Shown: positions 8,799 through 17,875 of the stretch, in pieces
Layout: every line of letters begins with the position of its first letter
How positions within the stretch are numbered: position 1 is the stretch's first letter
NCBI GenBank assembly: GCA_964564435.1
Contig: CAZMAT010000005.1
Span: 103,494 to 167,493 of the forward strand
DNA from: Fermentibacter sp964564435
GTDB taxonomy: Bacteria > Fermentibacterota > Fermentibacteria > Fermentibacterales > Fermentibacteraceae
Direction of reading: 5' to 3'
DNA length: 64,000 bases
Notes under the pieces: model-generated
What the model was told of the DNA's origin: nothing
Seen by the model: only the letters and a program-made list of their open reading frames with translations
The model's database searches: none
Translations under genes and position numbers: made by a program

Positions 8799-8827
8799 AT
8801 TATGAGAATATTCTCATTTCCCGTCCA
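8799..8827 (-). promoter_or_regulatory. Promoter of the DUF134-NifX gene with internal palindromic operator
   Basis: On the minus strand, TGGACG (8822-8827), a 17-nt spacer, then CATAAT (8799-8804). The start codon (8793) begins 5 nt after the -10, so the message should be leaderless or nearly so. The perfect 16-bp palindrome ATGAGAATATTCTCAT occupies 8802-8817, covering the -10 edge and most of the spacer. Autoregulation by the DUF134 domain, or control by a Fur-type repressor (the half-site TGAGAAT resembles Fur boxes), is inferred. Confidence 0.6.
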
Positions 8828-8857
8828 GCCCCTACGGGCGGGAGACTCTCCGGCCTT

Positions 8858-11800
8858 TCAGCAACCCTCCAGCATGTCCGATTCGTGATCCGGGACGGGT
8901 GGGAGGGACGAGACGTCCTCGCCCATCGAACGCAGCCTGGAGGCCGTCGCCCAGGGATACCGGCCCTCCACGAGCCATCTCCGGTTGGATTCCACCGCCG
9001 CCGACCTGTCGGCGTCGAGCGATGTCAGCCTCCAGAGGAGCCAGGAGGCTTCCGCGGCCGTCTCGAGGTCGTCCGAACGGGCCTCCGAAGAGAGGATCGC
9101 CATGGATTCGCCCCTGCAGCCGGTCCGGGCCAGCGCGGCCGCCGTGATGATGGCGGCAGGCTTCCTGTAGTCGTCCATCATCGGGTGGCCGACGGCTTCC
9201 TCCACGGCCTCCATGGCTTCGCGGGGCCTTCCGGAGCAGAGCAGCGCCCTCGCATGGACCAGGAGGAAGCTCCCGATGTAGTATTCGAGTCCCTTCTCCC
9301 TGCAGAGTCTCACGGCCTCGGTGGAGTTGTGGAGCGCTTCTGCAGTTTCGCCTGTCCTGAGGCAATGATCGCAGAGGTTCGAGCGAGCTATCCCCTCGTG
9401 TTGAGCCGCTCCCAGGTCGGCCGCCATCCGGACCGCCCGCCTGAAATGGTCGGCCGCGCCGGTCCACTCCCACCCGCGGGAGAGCGAGCTGCCCAGATTG
9501 CCGAGTGCGAGCACCTCCAGGAGGCGGTTGCCCATCTCGTTCGCCAGCGCGAGCTGCTCCCTGAAGAGGGCGACCGCCCTCGCCTCGTCGCCGAGGTATT
9601 TGCTGGCGAGAGCCATGTTCCCCAGCGACAGAGCCTTGAGCTGGGTTATCCCGAGCCTCTCGGCCCCGTTCCTGACGTCCTCGTAGTGGGAGAGCGCAGC
9701 GGCGAAGTTGCCGACCTCGAGGCAGTAGTTGCCCATGTTCCCCCTGACCCTGAGGCACTGCTCCTCGTCGCCCGACTGGATGGCGTACCTGAGCCCGGTC
9801 TCCAGGGCGTCCTCCATCCCCTCGCGGGTGTTGGACTGGAGCAGGAAGCTGGTCCTGACCATGATGATCCTGGACCGGGTGGAGAAATCCTCCTCCCTGT
9901 CGAGGCAGGCTTCGGCCTCGCGCAGGGTCTCCATGCCTGCATCCTCGTCGCCCGTGTCGAGCAGTATCCTCCCTGCCCGCTGACGGGCGTTCGCCTCGAG
10001 CGCGTGCAGCCCGAGGAGGCGGCACATGTCGATGGCCCCGCGGCAGTGGGCGAGGGCCTCATCCCACATGCCGGAAGCCCATTCCACGTCGGCCATCGCC
10101 AGGATGGCCCGGGCCTTCCCTTGCCCGTCGGGCAGGAGGGAGGCCAGCCGCGAGTAGAGGTCGACGGCCTGGGAGTTGAGGTAGCTGTGCGCAGCCTGGG
10201 CGGCGGCGAGCCCGAGGTACTCGACCGCCTCCGGGATCATCCCCGCGCGTTCGTAATGGTACGCCAGATCGTCGAGGAAGGCGGGATCCCCGCCACGCAG
10301 AGCCCTGATCGCGCCGGCGGCAAGCGCGTGGAGCTCCGCGAGCCTCGCGCCGAGCTGCATCGAATAGGCCGCATCCCGCAGGAGAGCATGCCTGAACATG
10401 TGGAGCCGGCCCCCCGCTGGCTGCCAGATCTGTTCCTCGACACCCCGCAGCAGCACGGCCCCGGCATCGTCCTCCCCCAGCATGGAGGCCAGTACGTCGG
10501 CCTCGAACTCCCTTCCGAGCACGGAAGCGGCCTGCACGGCCTGACGCACGATGGCCGGAAGGCGGTCGATCCTGGCCACCAGCACCGGGTTGAGGCCGGC
10601 CGGAAGGCCCTCGACCACAGAACAGAGCACGAGCCCTCCGGAGGCTTCCTCCACCAGACCGCGCTCCGAGAGGAAGCGGCAATACTGCTCCACGAACAGC
10701 GGGTTCCCGCCGGTATGGGCGTGGATGTACCCGGAAAGGGCCTCGGACGGGCTGCCGCGGAGCTCCGACGAGACCAGGGAGGAGGCGGCCCCCGGTTCGA
10801 GGCCGGGGAGGTCGATCACTGAAGCCTTTGATCCGGGAAGCGGCTCGAAGGGGTGATCCGAGCCGGCCGGCGGCCTTGCGAGCACCATCCAGAGTATCGG
10901 CTCCGCCGAAAGTGCTGCAGCGGCGAGTTCCAGGGCCTTCCTCGAATCCCGGTCGAGCCAGTGGGCGTCCTCTATCACGATCACCGAGGGGGCCCCGCCT
11001 GCCAGGATGCCCAGGAGGCCTCTCAGGGATGTCAGGATGTTGTCGAACCTGAGTTTCGGATCGAGTCTCCCGAACACCGAATCGGGCCATTCCATCCCGA
11101 GCAGGGATCCGAGGGCCGGTGCCCGGCTCCTGAGGAACTCCGCCTGGTCGAGGAACTCGCCTCCGGAACCGGGAACCGCCGCCCCGGATCTGCCGAGAGA
11201 GGCGAGCCGCTCCTCGAAGAGCCGCCGGCCTTCCGACGGATCCATCCCCTCCGCGTGCCCCGACAGCTGCCGGAGGAGCCTGGCGAAGGGGTTGAAACCC
11301 CTCTGCTGGATCCCGTCGCACCTGAGGTGATGGAACACGGCTTCCCCGTGGGCGGCTTCGAACTCGTGGAGGAGCCTGCTCTTGCCGGCCCCGGCCTCCC
11401 CGGTGACCAGCACCTGCCGGGCGGGATCCCCGGGCCCGGCGGGGAGCAGTGCCCCGAGCGCGTCCATCTCGGCCCGCCTTCCCGCAAAGACCCCGGAGAA
11501 GCCGGATGCGGTCTCACGGGATCCTCCCGGGGAGAGGCTCACCGCCTCCACTCCGGTCCTGATGCCCTTCAGGCTCACGATCATGCCCTGCGAACGCCTG
11601 AGCAGGCTCCTGCGGGCGAACGACGGGCCGGAGAGGGCACAGCCGCTCGAGGCGAGGTAGAGCAGCCGCGCAGCCAGGTTGACCGGGGCTCCGATCGCCG
11701 TATAGGCGGTATGGCTCCCCGAACCCAGCAGCCCGGCGAAGACCTCGCCGCACTCGACCCCCGCCCTGGCCGATCCGGAATGCTGCCCGAGCAGGTCGGC

Positions 11801-12625
11801 CAGGAAGCCGTCGGCTCTCGCCGCATCGTCCTCGTGGGTGACCGGCGCGCCGAACAGCACGAGCAGGTTGGCACCCGCAGGCTTCGTATCCACTCCGCTG
11901 AGGAAGCCGTCGTAGCGTTCCGCGAGGTCGAGGACCCGCGCCACGAACTCCCTGCCCGGCCCCGGCCCTTCCGAAGGTCCTGCGACGAAAACGCTCGTGA
12001 CGAACCTGAACTCCCCCTGGGAGGCCAGCGAGCCCACGCGCTCGGGCACGAAGAAATCGCCCGAGCAGCAGGGCATCGGGGCGGATCCCGCCGCCTTCCC
12101 GGCAGGAGCGGCATCCCGCACGGCGACGTGACCCGCCGACCGGATCGCGCCGGGGGCGCAGGCCTCCTGCTCCGCCGAGGCTGCGGCAACGGGGGCGCCC
12201 GAGAAATAGTGGAACAGCCTGCCGCGGCCCGGGATGACATCCCAGGACACCGTTCCGGAGGCGATGCCGATCTTCACGAGCGATCCGGGGCCGGAACCCT
12301 TGCTCGAGGCAAGGGCATGCGAGATCTTCGCGGCGGTCCGGGAGGCTTCCGCCGCGCCTCTCCCCGGCAGGACGCCAGTGACGGAATCCCCGGCGAAGCC
12401 CCCGATGAAGCCGCCCGCGGCCACGATCCCCTCCACCGCGGTCCCGAGCATGCCGTTGAGGACGAGCGAGAGCTCCTCGGCGCCCCTGGTGCCGCGGGCC
12501 ATGTATTCCTCGGTGAGAGCGGTGAAGCCCGGGAAGTCGATCATCACGACCGCCCCCGGGACCGTTCCGCTGAAGAGGCCTCTTCTGGCTCCATCGACGA
12601 TGAACGGAGGGACGAACACTCTCAT
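8858..12625 (-). CDS. Multidomain signalling protein: two class III cyclase domains, AAA ATPase, TPR repeats
   Basis: About 1255 residues. The first cyclase homology domain (about 20-190) has both metal-site aspartates (VVMIDFPGFTALTEE and FAGDSVTG). The second (about 225-370) contains YTAIGAPVNLAARL but lacks the usual metal aspartates. An AAA/STAND ATPase follows, with Walker A GEAGAGKS (about 408) and Walker B VIVIEDAHWLD (about 550). The C-terminal 450 residues are TPR repeats rich in A/L/Y/G. This is the architecture of cyclase-ATPase-TPR regulators. The start is uncertain: ATG 12625 has GGAAGG 12 nt upstream; ATG 12682 has none. Whether it makes cAMP is open. It is monocistronic. Confidence 0.85.
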   Translation of the reverse strand: MRVFVPPFIVDGARRGLFSGTVPGAVVMIDFPGFTALTEEYMARGTRGAEELSLVLNGMLGTAVEGIVAAGGFIGGFAGDSVTGVLPGRGAAEASRTAAKISHALASSKGSGPGSLVKIGIASGTVSWDVIPGRGRLFHYFSGAPVAAASAEQEACAPGAIRSAGHVAVRDAAPAGKAAGSAPMPCCSGDFFVPERVGSLASQGEFRFVTSVFVAGPSEGPGPGREFVARVLDLAERYDGFLSGVDTKPAGANLLVLFGAPVTHEDDAARADGFLADLLGQHSGSARAGVECGEVFAGLLGSGSHTAYTAIGAPVNLAARLLYLASSGCALSGPSFARRSLLRRSQGMIVSLKGIRTGVEAVSLSPGGSRETASGFSGVFAGRRAEMDALGALLPAGPGDPARQVLVTGEAGAGKSRLLHEFEAAHGEAVFHHLRCDGIQQRGFNPFARLLRQLSGHAEGMDPSEGRRLFEERLASLGRSGAAVPGSGGEFLDQAEFLRSRAPALGSLLGMEWPDSVFGRLDPKLRFDNILTSLRGLLGILAGGAPSVIVIEDAHWLDRDSRKALELAAAALSAEPILWMVLARPPAGSDHPFEPLPGSKASVIDLPGLEPGAASSLVSSELRGSPSEALSGYIHAHTGGNPLFVEQYCRFLSERGLVEEASGGLVLCSVVEGLPAGLNPVLVARIDRLPAIVRQAVQAASVLGREFEADVLASMLGEDDAGAVLLRGVEEQIWQPAGGRLHMFRHALLRDAAYSMQLGARLAELHALAAGAIRALRGGDPAFLDDLAYHYERAGMIPEAVEYLGLAAAQAAHSYLNSQAVDLYSRLASLLPDGQGKARAILAMADVEWASGMWDEALAHCRGAIDMCRLLGLHALEANARQRAGRILLDTGDEDAGMETLREAEACLDREEDFSTRSRIIMVRTSFLLQSNTREGMEDALETGLRYAIQSGDEEQCLRVRGNMGNYCLEVGNFAAALSHYEDVRNGAERLGITQLKALSLGNMALASKYLGDEARAVALFREQLALANEMGNRLLEVLALGNLGSSLSRGWEWTGAADHFRRAVRMAADLGAAQHEGIARSNLCDHCLRTGETAEALHNSTEAVRLCREKGLEYYIGSFLLVHARALLCSGRPREAMEAVEEAVGHPMMDDYRKPAAIITAAALARTGCRGESMAILSSEARSDDLETAAEASWLLWRLTSLDADRSAAVESNRRWLVEGRYPWATASRLRSMGEDVSSLPPVPDHESDMLEGC

Positions 12626-12767
12626 CGCGTCGGCGGATCCTTCCGGCGAGGCTGGAATGACCGAAGTCGGCCGGGGGTGCATATTGCCCGGGGACCGGGC
12701 TCGTGGAATCTATCACGGCCTCGCCGGGTATGTACAGGTCGTGGACAGTCAACAGAGGAGGAGAACG

Positions 12768-13496
12768 ATGAGGACGATGCTGGCGGCAGCAGTGCTGCTG
12801 ATGGTCTGTGGAACCGCCTCGGCGCAGGACCCCTACGTCTATCCCCGCCAGATATCCGTCACCGGGACGGGCATGGCCTGGAGCGAGCCGGACATGGCGA
12901 CGATAACCTTCGGGGTCGACGTGACGGGCTACTCGGCTGCGGAGGCCGTGGACGAGGCCTCGGGGATGATGCGGGGCGCGCGGGATGCCGCCGTGCGCGA
13001 GGGTGTGGACGCAGACGACATCGCCACCAGCTCCTACAGCCTGTGGACCGAGTACGAGTACGACGAGTACACCTATGAGTACACCGACGTTCTGCTGTAC
13101 CACGTCTCCGACTACGCCACGCTCAAGCTGTACGACACCGACAGTGTTGGAGAGGTCCTGGCCGCGCTCGTGGAGGGCGGCGCCAACTACATCTCCTCGG
13201 TCTCCTTCGCCATCTCGGACAGGGCCGCGCTGTACGACGAGGCCAGGATCATGGCGGTCGAGGATGCGCAGAACAGGGCCGGACAGCTCGCATCAGCCAC
13301 GGGCGTGACGCTGGGCGAACCCACCATGATCAGCGAGTACTCCTATGACTACTACGATCCGTACTACGGATACGGGGCGATGTCCGCCTCCTTAAGCACC
13401 GGCGAGTATGCAGGCGGAGGCATGGCGCCGCCTTCCATCACCCCCGCCGAGATGTCGGTCCAGACGAGCGTCACGATCACGTACGGGATAGAGTAG
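12768..13496 (+). CDS. Exported SIMPL (DUF541) domain protein
   Basis: A 242-residue protein with a signal peptide cleaved after GTASA. It has the SIMPL/DUF541 pattern: ISVTGTGMAWSEPDMATITFGVD, then a central region, then an ARIMAVEDAQNRAGQLASATG helix. These periplasmic proteins are widespread; members are linked to oxidative-stress resistance or protein interaction, but activity is poorly defined. A Tyr/Asp-rich insert (EYEYDEYTYEYTD) and a second Tyr-rich stretch near residue 200 are unusual. The ATG at 12768 has GGAGGAG 5 nt upstream. It is divergent from the cyclase gene and convergent with the S9 peptidase. Confidence 0.87.
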   Translation: MRTMLAAAVLLMVCGTASAQDPYVYPRQISVTGTGMAWSEPDMATITFGVDVTGYSAAEAVDEASGMMRGARDAAVREGVDADDIATSSYSLWTEYEYDEYTYEYTDVLLYHVSDYATLKLYDTDSVGEVLAALVEGGANYISSVSFAISDRAALYDEARIMAVEDAQNRAGQLASATGVTLGEPTMISEYSYDYYDPYYGYGAMSASLSTGEYAGGGMAPPSITPAEMSVQTSVTITYGIE

Positions 13497-13514
13497 GGAG
13501 AGGCGGCCCCGGGG

Positions 13515-15599
13515 TCAGAGCAGACCCAGCAGGAATGCCTGCTCCGAGGCCGCGTCCTCCATCCATCCGAACCTGCCCGAGGCGCCGGCATGCCCGGCGC
13601 CCATCTCCGTCCTGAATACGAGCGGATCTTCGTCGGTCCGGAGCCTGCGGATCCTGGCCACCCACTTGGCCGGTTCCCAGTAGCAGACCTGGGAATCGTT
13701 CCACCCCGCCGTGACGTACAGCGCCGGGTAGTCGCGCGCCCCCACGTTGTCGTACGGCGAGTAGGACAGCATGTAGTCGTAGAAGACCGGATCGGAGGGG
13801 TCGCCCCACTCCTCGTACTCGTTGGTGGTCAAGGGGATGCTCGGGTCCAGCATGGTGGTCACGACGTCCACGAAAGGCACCTCGGCCACCACGCCCCTGA
13901 AGAGCTCCGGTCTCATCATGGCCACCGCCCCGACGAGCAGGCCGCCGGCGCTCCCGCCCCTTGCGAACATCCTGTCCGGGCCGGTCACGCCGGCATCCGC
14001 CAGGTACTCGGCGCAGGCGATGAAGTCGAGGAAGGTGTTCCTCTTCAGGAGGAGCCTCCCGGATTCGTACCAGCTCCTGCCCATCTCCGAGCCACCCCTG
14101 ACGTGGGCGGTGGCGAAGACGAACCCCCTGTCGAGGAGGCTGAGCATCGAGCTCGAGAACCACGGATCGGAGCTGTAGCCGTAGGCGCCGTACCCTTCCA
14201 GCAGCAGGGGCCTGTCGACCGGGCCTCCCATGTCGGAACGCCAGACCATGGAGATGGGGACCTCGACCCCGTCGTGCGAGGGAGCGTACATCACCGTCGA
14301 GCTGTACAGGGAGGCGTCGAAGCCGCCCCCGACCGAATCCTGCTTCAGGATCGTGGAGACGCCCGTCCCGAGGTCGAGTGAGCGGGTCTGCACGGGGGTC
14401 GTCAGTGAGCAGTAGCCGTAGCGGACCAGACGATCGGACGGCCGGCGGTTGCTCTCGAACCAGAGCGTCGAAGGCTCGTCGCCCCCCGCAGCCACGGTTT
14501 CGACTCCGGTGGAGAGGTCCACCGTGCGGAGCTGCGAGAAGCCGCCGCTCCTGACGAGCATCGCCAGGCAGCCGGGGAAGGCCTCCACATCCTCGATCAG
14601 CACGTCGTCCCTCACGGGCACGGCCTCCGCCCAGCGGGCCGCGGCGGGCTCGGATGCCGGCGCCGTCATGACGCGGAAGTTCTGCGCCGCGAGGTTGGTC
14701 AGGATGTAGAGCGTGTCGCCCAGGGTCTCCACGCTGTACTCGAGACCGGGGGTCCTCGGCTCCACCACGCGGAACGCGCCCCCGGGATCGTCGGCGTCGA
14801 GGATCCATGTCTCGCAGGACTCGGTGCTGGACGTTTCTATCAGGACGTACCCGTCGTCCCGGGACTTGAACACGTAAGGCCAGAAGGTGGGGTCGTCCTC
14901 CTCGAAGACGACCGCGTCGGCAGCCTGCGGGGTGCCCAGCGCGTGCCTCATGATCCTGCAGGTCCGCCACGTGCTGTCCAGGGCGCCGTAGAAGACGGTG
15001 CGCGAGTCGTTGCCCCAGACCAGGCTCCCGTCAGTGCCACCGAGCGTGTCGTCCAGCAGCCTCCCGGTGCCCATCCCGACGAAGACCGCCGTGTATTCGA
15101 GCGAACCCGTCGTGTCGAAGGCCACGCCAGCTATCGAGCCGTCGGGGCTCATGACGGGCCATGCATCCATGTACTCCCTGCCGGATGCCAGCGCGGCTAC
15201 GTCCAGGACCGTCTCGGCCGGGCCTCCGGTTTCGGGGCGCCTCATGTGGACGGGATAGTCGCTCCCCTCGTCGAAGCGGCTCCAGTAGAGGAACCCGTTG
15301 TACGGATACGGGACGGACGAATCGGAGAGCGGTATCCGGACCTCCATCTCGGCCACGAGGCTGTCCACGAGAGGCGACGCACCCGCCATCAGGGAGTCGG
15401 CGTAGGCGTTCTCCGCCTCGAGACAGGCGATCACGGCCGGGTCCTCCCTGTCGCGCATCCAGTAGTACTCGTCGACTCGGTCGCCGCAGGGGGACTCGAC
15501 CGTGAAGGGGCGCATCTCTGCAACGGGCGGCGGAACCGGGCCGGCGGCCGGGTCGAGCGCTGCCAGCACGGGGATGAGATTCGCCAACAGCAACTCCAT
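13515..15599 (-). CDS. Exported prolyl oligopeptidase-family (S9A, PtrB-like) serine peptidase
   Basis: 694 residues with a short signal-like N-terminus and an oligopeptidase-B-type N-terminal beta-propeller beginning DRVDEYYWMRDRED. The catalytic alpha/beta-hydrolase domain holds S550 (GGSAGG), D635 (GWNDSQV) and H670 (AGHAGA), a complete triad in family order. The signature GYGAYGYSSDPWFSSS precedes it. Members cleave short peptides after basic residues or proline. GGAGG lies 6 nt before the ATG. It probably processes peptides released by other exported peptidases such as the M1 enzyme (inference). The stop is 18 bp from the SIMPL stop. Confidence 0.93.
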   Translation of the reverse strand: MELLLANLIPVLAALDPAAGPVPPPVAEMRPFTVESPCGDRVDEYYWMRDREDPAVIACLEAENAYADSLMAGASPLVDSLVAEMEVRIPLSDSSVPYPYNGFLYWSRFDEGSDYPVHMRRPETGGPAETVLDVAALASGREYMDAWPVMSPDGSIAGVAFDTTGSLEYTAVFVGMGTGRLLDDTLGGTDGSLVWGNDSRTVFYGALDSTWRTCRIMRHALGTPQAADAVVFEEDDPTFWPYVFKSRDDGYVLIETSSTESCETWILDADDPGGAFRVVEPRTPGLEYSVETLGDTLYILTNLAAQNFRVMTAPASEPAAARWAEAVPVRDDVLIEDVEAFPGCLAMLVRSGGFSQLRTVDLSTGVETVAAGGDEPSTLWFESNRRPSDRLVRYGYCSLTTPVQTRSLDLGTGVSTILKQDSVGGGFDASLYSSTVMYAPSHDGVEVPISMVWRSDMGGPVDRPLLLEGYGAYGYSSDPWFSSSMLSLLDRGFVFATAHVRGGSEMGRSWYESGRLLLKRNTFLDFIACAEYLADAGVTGPDRMFARGGSAGGLLVGAVAMMRPELFRGVVAEVPFVDVVTTMLDPSIPLTTNEYEEWGDPSDPVFYDYMLSYSPYDNVGARDYPALYVTAGWNDSQVCYWEPAKWVARIRRLRTDEDPLVFRTEMGAGHAGASGRFGWMEDAASEQAFLLGLL

Positions 15600-15641
15600 G
15601 AGGAACCTCCAGGGGAATCGGCCGAACTGTGACGAAAAGCC

Positions 15642-17411
15642 TCAGTAATAGTACCAGATGCTCGAGTAGTCCGAGATGTCCTCGCCGTCCGCGGCGAGCC
15701 GGGAGAGGTAGTCCAGCACGGGCACGTCCGTGCCCAGGTATCCCCCCTGTCTCGTGACGTTCTTCTCCCAGGGGTGGAACTCGTAGAGCCTCGAGCCGTC
15801 CGGCATCACCGAGACCAGGTCCCTGTTCAGATTGGCGAGAAGATAGTTCTTTCCGAGGCCGGGGACATTGTATACCGGCGTATCGGTCCGGCGGGTGCCG
15901 GGGAGGAGCCTGGCCTCCTCCTGGTATTCCTGGAGTATCCTTGCGATGGGCACCCTGTACTCCACGGTCTCCTGCTTCCCCTTGGGCACGAAGGTGTAGT
16001 AGGGGTCTATCCCTATCCTGCGCAGCAGCATCCGGAGCTTCGCAGCCTCGAACCGCCTCGATATGTAGTAGGTGAACACGAGCTGGTTGTAGACGCCGAT
16101 CCCCCTCATCCTGACGGCATCGACCGCCCTGACGGTCGCGGGGGTGATCTCGCAGGGGTGCTGGACGTGGGTCACGACCGCCACTTCGCGCCTTCCCGGC
16201 GACCTTATGTCGGAGAGGAGATCGAGGAGGCCGGGTGTGAACCTCATCGGCATGGTCACCGGAGTACGGGTGCCTATCCTCACCAGATCGACGTGGTCGA
16301 TGGCGGCGATCCTCCGGAGTATCGAGCCGAGGCTCGTGTCATCCATCGCGAGTGGATCGCCTCCTGTCACCAGCACCTCGCGGATCGACGGGTGGCCGGC
16401 TATCCAGTCCAGCGCATCGTTCAGACCCGATTCGGGCGCCATCGCAGTCTGCGACATGGCCCCCTCCAGCTCCCAGTTGCGCTGGCAGTACACGCAGATC
16501 TGCGGACATGCGTTGTAGGGCTTCAGGATGGCGATCGCGGGATACCTCCTCGTCACCAGGTCGACGGGCGAGGTGTCCCTCTCGCGCATGAAGTCGAGAT
16601 CCGCCCTTTGCCGCGCGGCCTCGAAGGACTCGACGTACTCTTCCGAGGGCACCACCTGCGCCCTGAGCGCGCGGTCGCCCGATCCGGCGCCGGGGTCCAT
16701 GAGGGACGCGTAGTAGGGGGTTACGGCGAACGGGATGGAGAGCCGGGCCGCCTTCTCGACCCCTGACGTGTCGATGCCCGGGATCAGCCTCGCGAGCAGC
16801 CCGGGCGATGTCACGGCGTTCGCGGCCTGCCAGCGCCAGTCGTCCCAGTCGCGTTCGCCGCCGCCCAGGATGTCGAGCACCCGCCGCCGCCCGTCCTCCC
16901 TCCGGCTGACGGCTTCCGGAGTCAGCCCGTCCTCCCAGCGGTTCATCCAGGATTCGACGGTCTGCCAGATCTGGTCCAGCTCGCCGGATCTCTGGACGGC
17001 GGCCTCCCTGCCCGACAGGGATCTCGTGTCGGATTCGTCGTTCATCATCCAGGACCCGGCCCTGCCCGCCAGCCCCCTGAAGAGGTTGATGAACTCGGCA
17101 TTGAACGCGGGCGACTGCCCGCCCCCGGCTCCGCCTCTCTGGATGGCGATCAGCTTCTCGAGGATGGAGAAGCCCGCCTTCTCCTCCGAGTGGGGCAGCA
17201 GCATTCCTCTGAGAGCCCTGGCGCAGTCCCTCACCGTCGAATATCTGAATCCCTGGTCGTCGGTGAAGCGGGCCTGGATTCCACCGAGCTCGTTCAGGAT
17301 CCGTGTCCGGGCCCTGTCGAGCGAGCGGCAGTGCGAGACCGGGTCGAGCAGCCAGGCGGCGGCGTCTCTCAGATCATCGCCGGTGTAGATGGACTCGAGG
17401 TTGCCATACAT
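15642..17411 (-). CDS. Long KamA-family radical SAM protein (lysine 2,3-aminomutase-like)
   Basis: 589 residues, against about 415 for classical lysine 2,3-aminomutase. The radical-SAM cluster motif is C302-x3-C306-x2-C309 in NACPQICVYCQRNW. VLVTGGDPLAM and the TRTPVTMPMRFT region match the KamA fold. The PLP-lysine motif, normally PGGGGK, reads PGLGKN here with the Lys retained. An extra helical N-terminal domain of about 200 residues is present, as in a long KamA subfamily. The substrate (lysine, glutamate or another amine) cannot be read from sequence. The ATG at 17411 follows GAGG by 5 nt; a TTG at 17480 lacks an SD. A role in amino-acid fermentation is inferred. Confidence 0.85.
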   Translation of the reverse strand: MYGNLESIYTGDDLRDAAAWLLDPVSHCRSLDRARTRILNELGGIQARFTDDQGFRYSTVRDCARALRGMLLPHSEEKAGFSILEKLIAIQRGGAGGGQSPAFNAEFINLFRGLAGRAGSWMMNDESDTRSLSGREAAVQRSGELDQIWQTVESWMNRWEDGLTPEAVSRREDGRRRVLDILGGGERDWDDWRWQAANAVTSPGLLARLIPGIDTSGVEKAARLSIPFAVTPYYASLMDPGAGSGDRALRAQVVPSEEYVESFEAARQRADLDFMRERDTSPVDLVTRRYPAIAILKPYNACPQICVYCQRNWELEGAMSQTAMAPESGLNDALDWIAGHPSIREVLVTGGDPLAMDDTSLGSILRRIAAIDHVDLVRIGTRTPVTMPMRFTPGLLDLLSDIRSPGRREVAVVTHVQHPCEITPATVRAVDAVRMRGIGVYNQLVFTYYISRRFEAAKLRMLLRRIGIDPYYTFVPKGKQETVEYRVPIARILQEYQEEARLLPGTRRTDTPVYNVPGLGKNYLLANLNRDLVSVMPDGSRLYEFHPWEKNVTRQGGYLGTDVPVLDYLSRLAADGEDISDYSSIWYYY

Positions 17412-17481
17412 GGGCGCCTCGCCGTCTCCGGCTCTCGAAGGATTCCCGGGGCTGTCGCCGGGGAACAACCCGGTAGCCAAG

Positions 17482-17490
17482 TGTTATAAT
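17482..17490 (+). promoter_or_regulatory. Extended -10 promoter element
   Basis: TGTTATAAT is a perfect -10 (TATAAT, 17485-17490) preceded by the extended TGn. An ATG at 17499 lies 8 nt downstream, so any message would be leaderless. The -35 region is poor (GGAACA at 17-nt spacing). In such GC-rich sequence a TATAAT stands out. Confidence 0.5.
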
Positions 17491-17498
17491 ACCCATGT

Positions 17499-17831
17499 AT
17501 GGGCATGACGGTTTCCTCGATCCTTCTTTCGGCGTGGGTGGCGGCATCCGCGCCCATCGGCGTTCCGGGGTCAGGTGCGGACGAAAGCGCCATGCCCTGC
17601 GGGATGGCCGGCACGGAGGAACCCGCGGACGGGCGGCTCCTGCTGCTCCCCCGCGGGATCGAGTCCCTCGCGGCGGGCATGGCCTGCCGCGAGCGGGAGA
17701 CGCTCATCCCGGTCCCGGACTGGCTCGACTCCTTCCTCGACCGTGCCCCCGCACTCCGGGGCTCGGGGGTCAGCTTCCACTTCGACAGACGGAGCTTCCT
17801 CCTCGGCTACACCCTCGATCTGAGCATATAG
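17499..17831 (+). CDS. Small hypothetical exported protein
   Basis: A 110-residue frame opening with MGMTVSSILLSAWVAASAP, which could be a signal peptide, followed by two Cys residues and a C-terminus FHFDRRSFLLGYTLDLSI with beta character. No family is recognised. It has no Shine-Dalgarno, but an extended -10 TATAAT ends 8 nt before the ATG, consistent with leaderless translation. It is divergent from the KamA gene and ends at a strong bidirectional hairpin. Existence as a real gene is probable, not certain. Confidence 0.45.
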   Translation: MGMTVSSILLSAWVAASAPIGVPGSGADESAMPCGMAGTEEPADGRLLLLPRGIESLAAGMACRERETLIPVPDWLDSFLDRAPALRGSGVSFHFDRRSFLLGYTLDLSI

Positions 17832-17835
17832 GAAA

Positions 17836-17857
17836 GGGCGCCGGTCGCCCGGCGCCC
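17836..17857. terminator. Strong GC hairpin between convergent genes
   Basis: GGGCGCCGG (17836-17844), loop TCGC, CCGGCGCCC (17849-17857): a perfect 9-bp stem with a tetraloop. On the minus strand it is followed by TTTCC, a short U-tract. It separates the small exported protein from the Ig-like lipoprotein and probably terminates both. Confidence 0.7.
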
Positions 17858-17875
17858 TCAGCCTTGTCCGGTCAG

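Noticed and set aside
8802..8817. The palindrome as a classical Fur box.
   Set aside because: The half-sites resemble Fur, but they abut with no central base and no iron-uptake gene follows; autoregulation by DUF134 is equally plausible.
12683..12767. A promoter for the SIMPL gene (TATGTA near 12729).
   Set aside because: No acceptable -35 is present at 16-18 nt spacing, so it was not listed.
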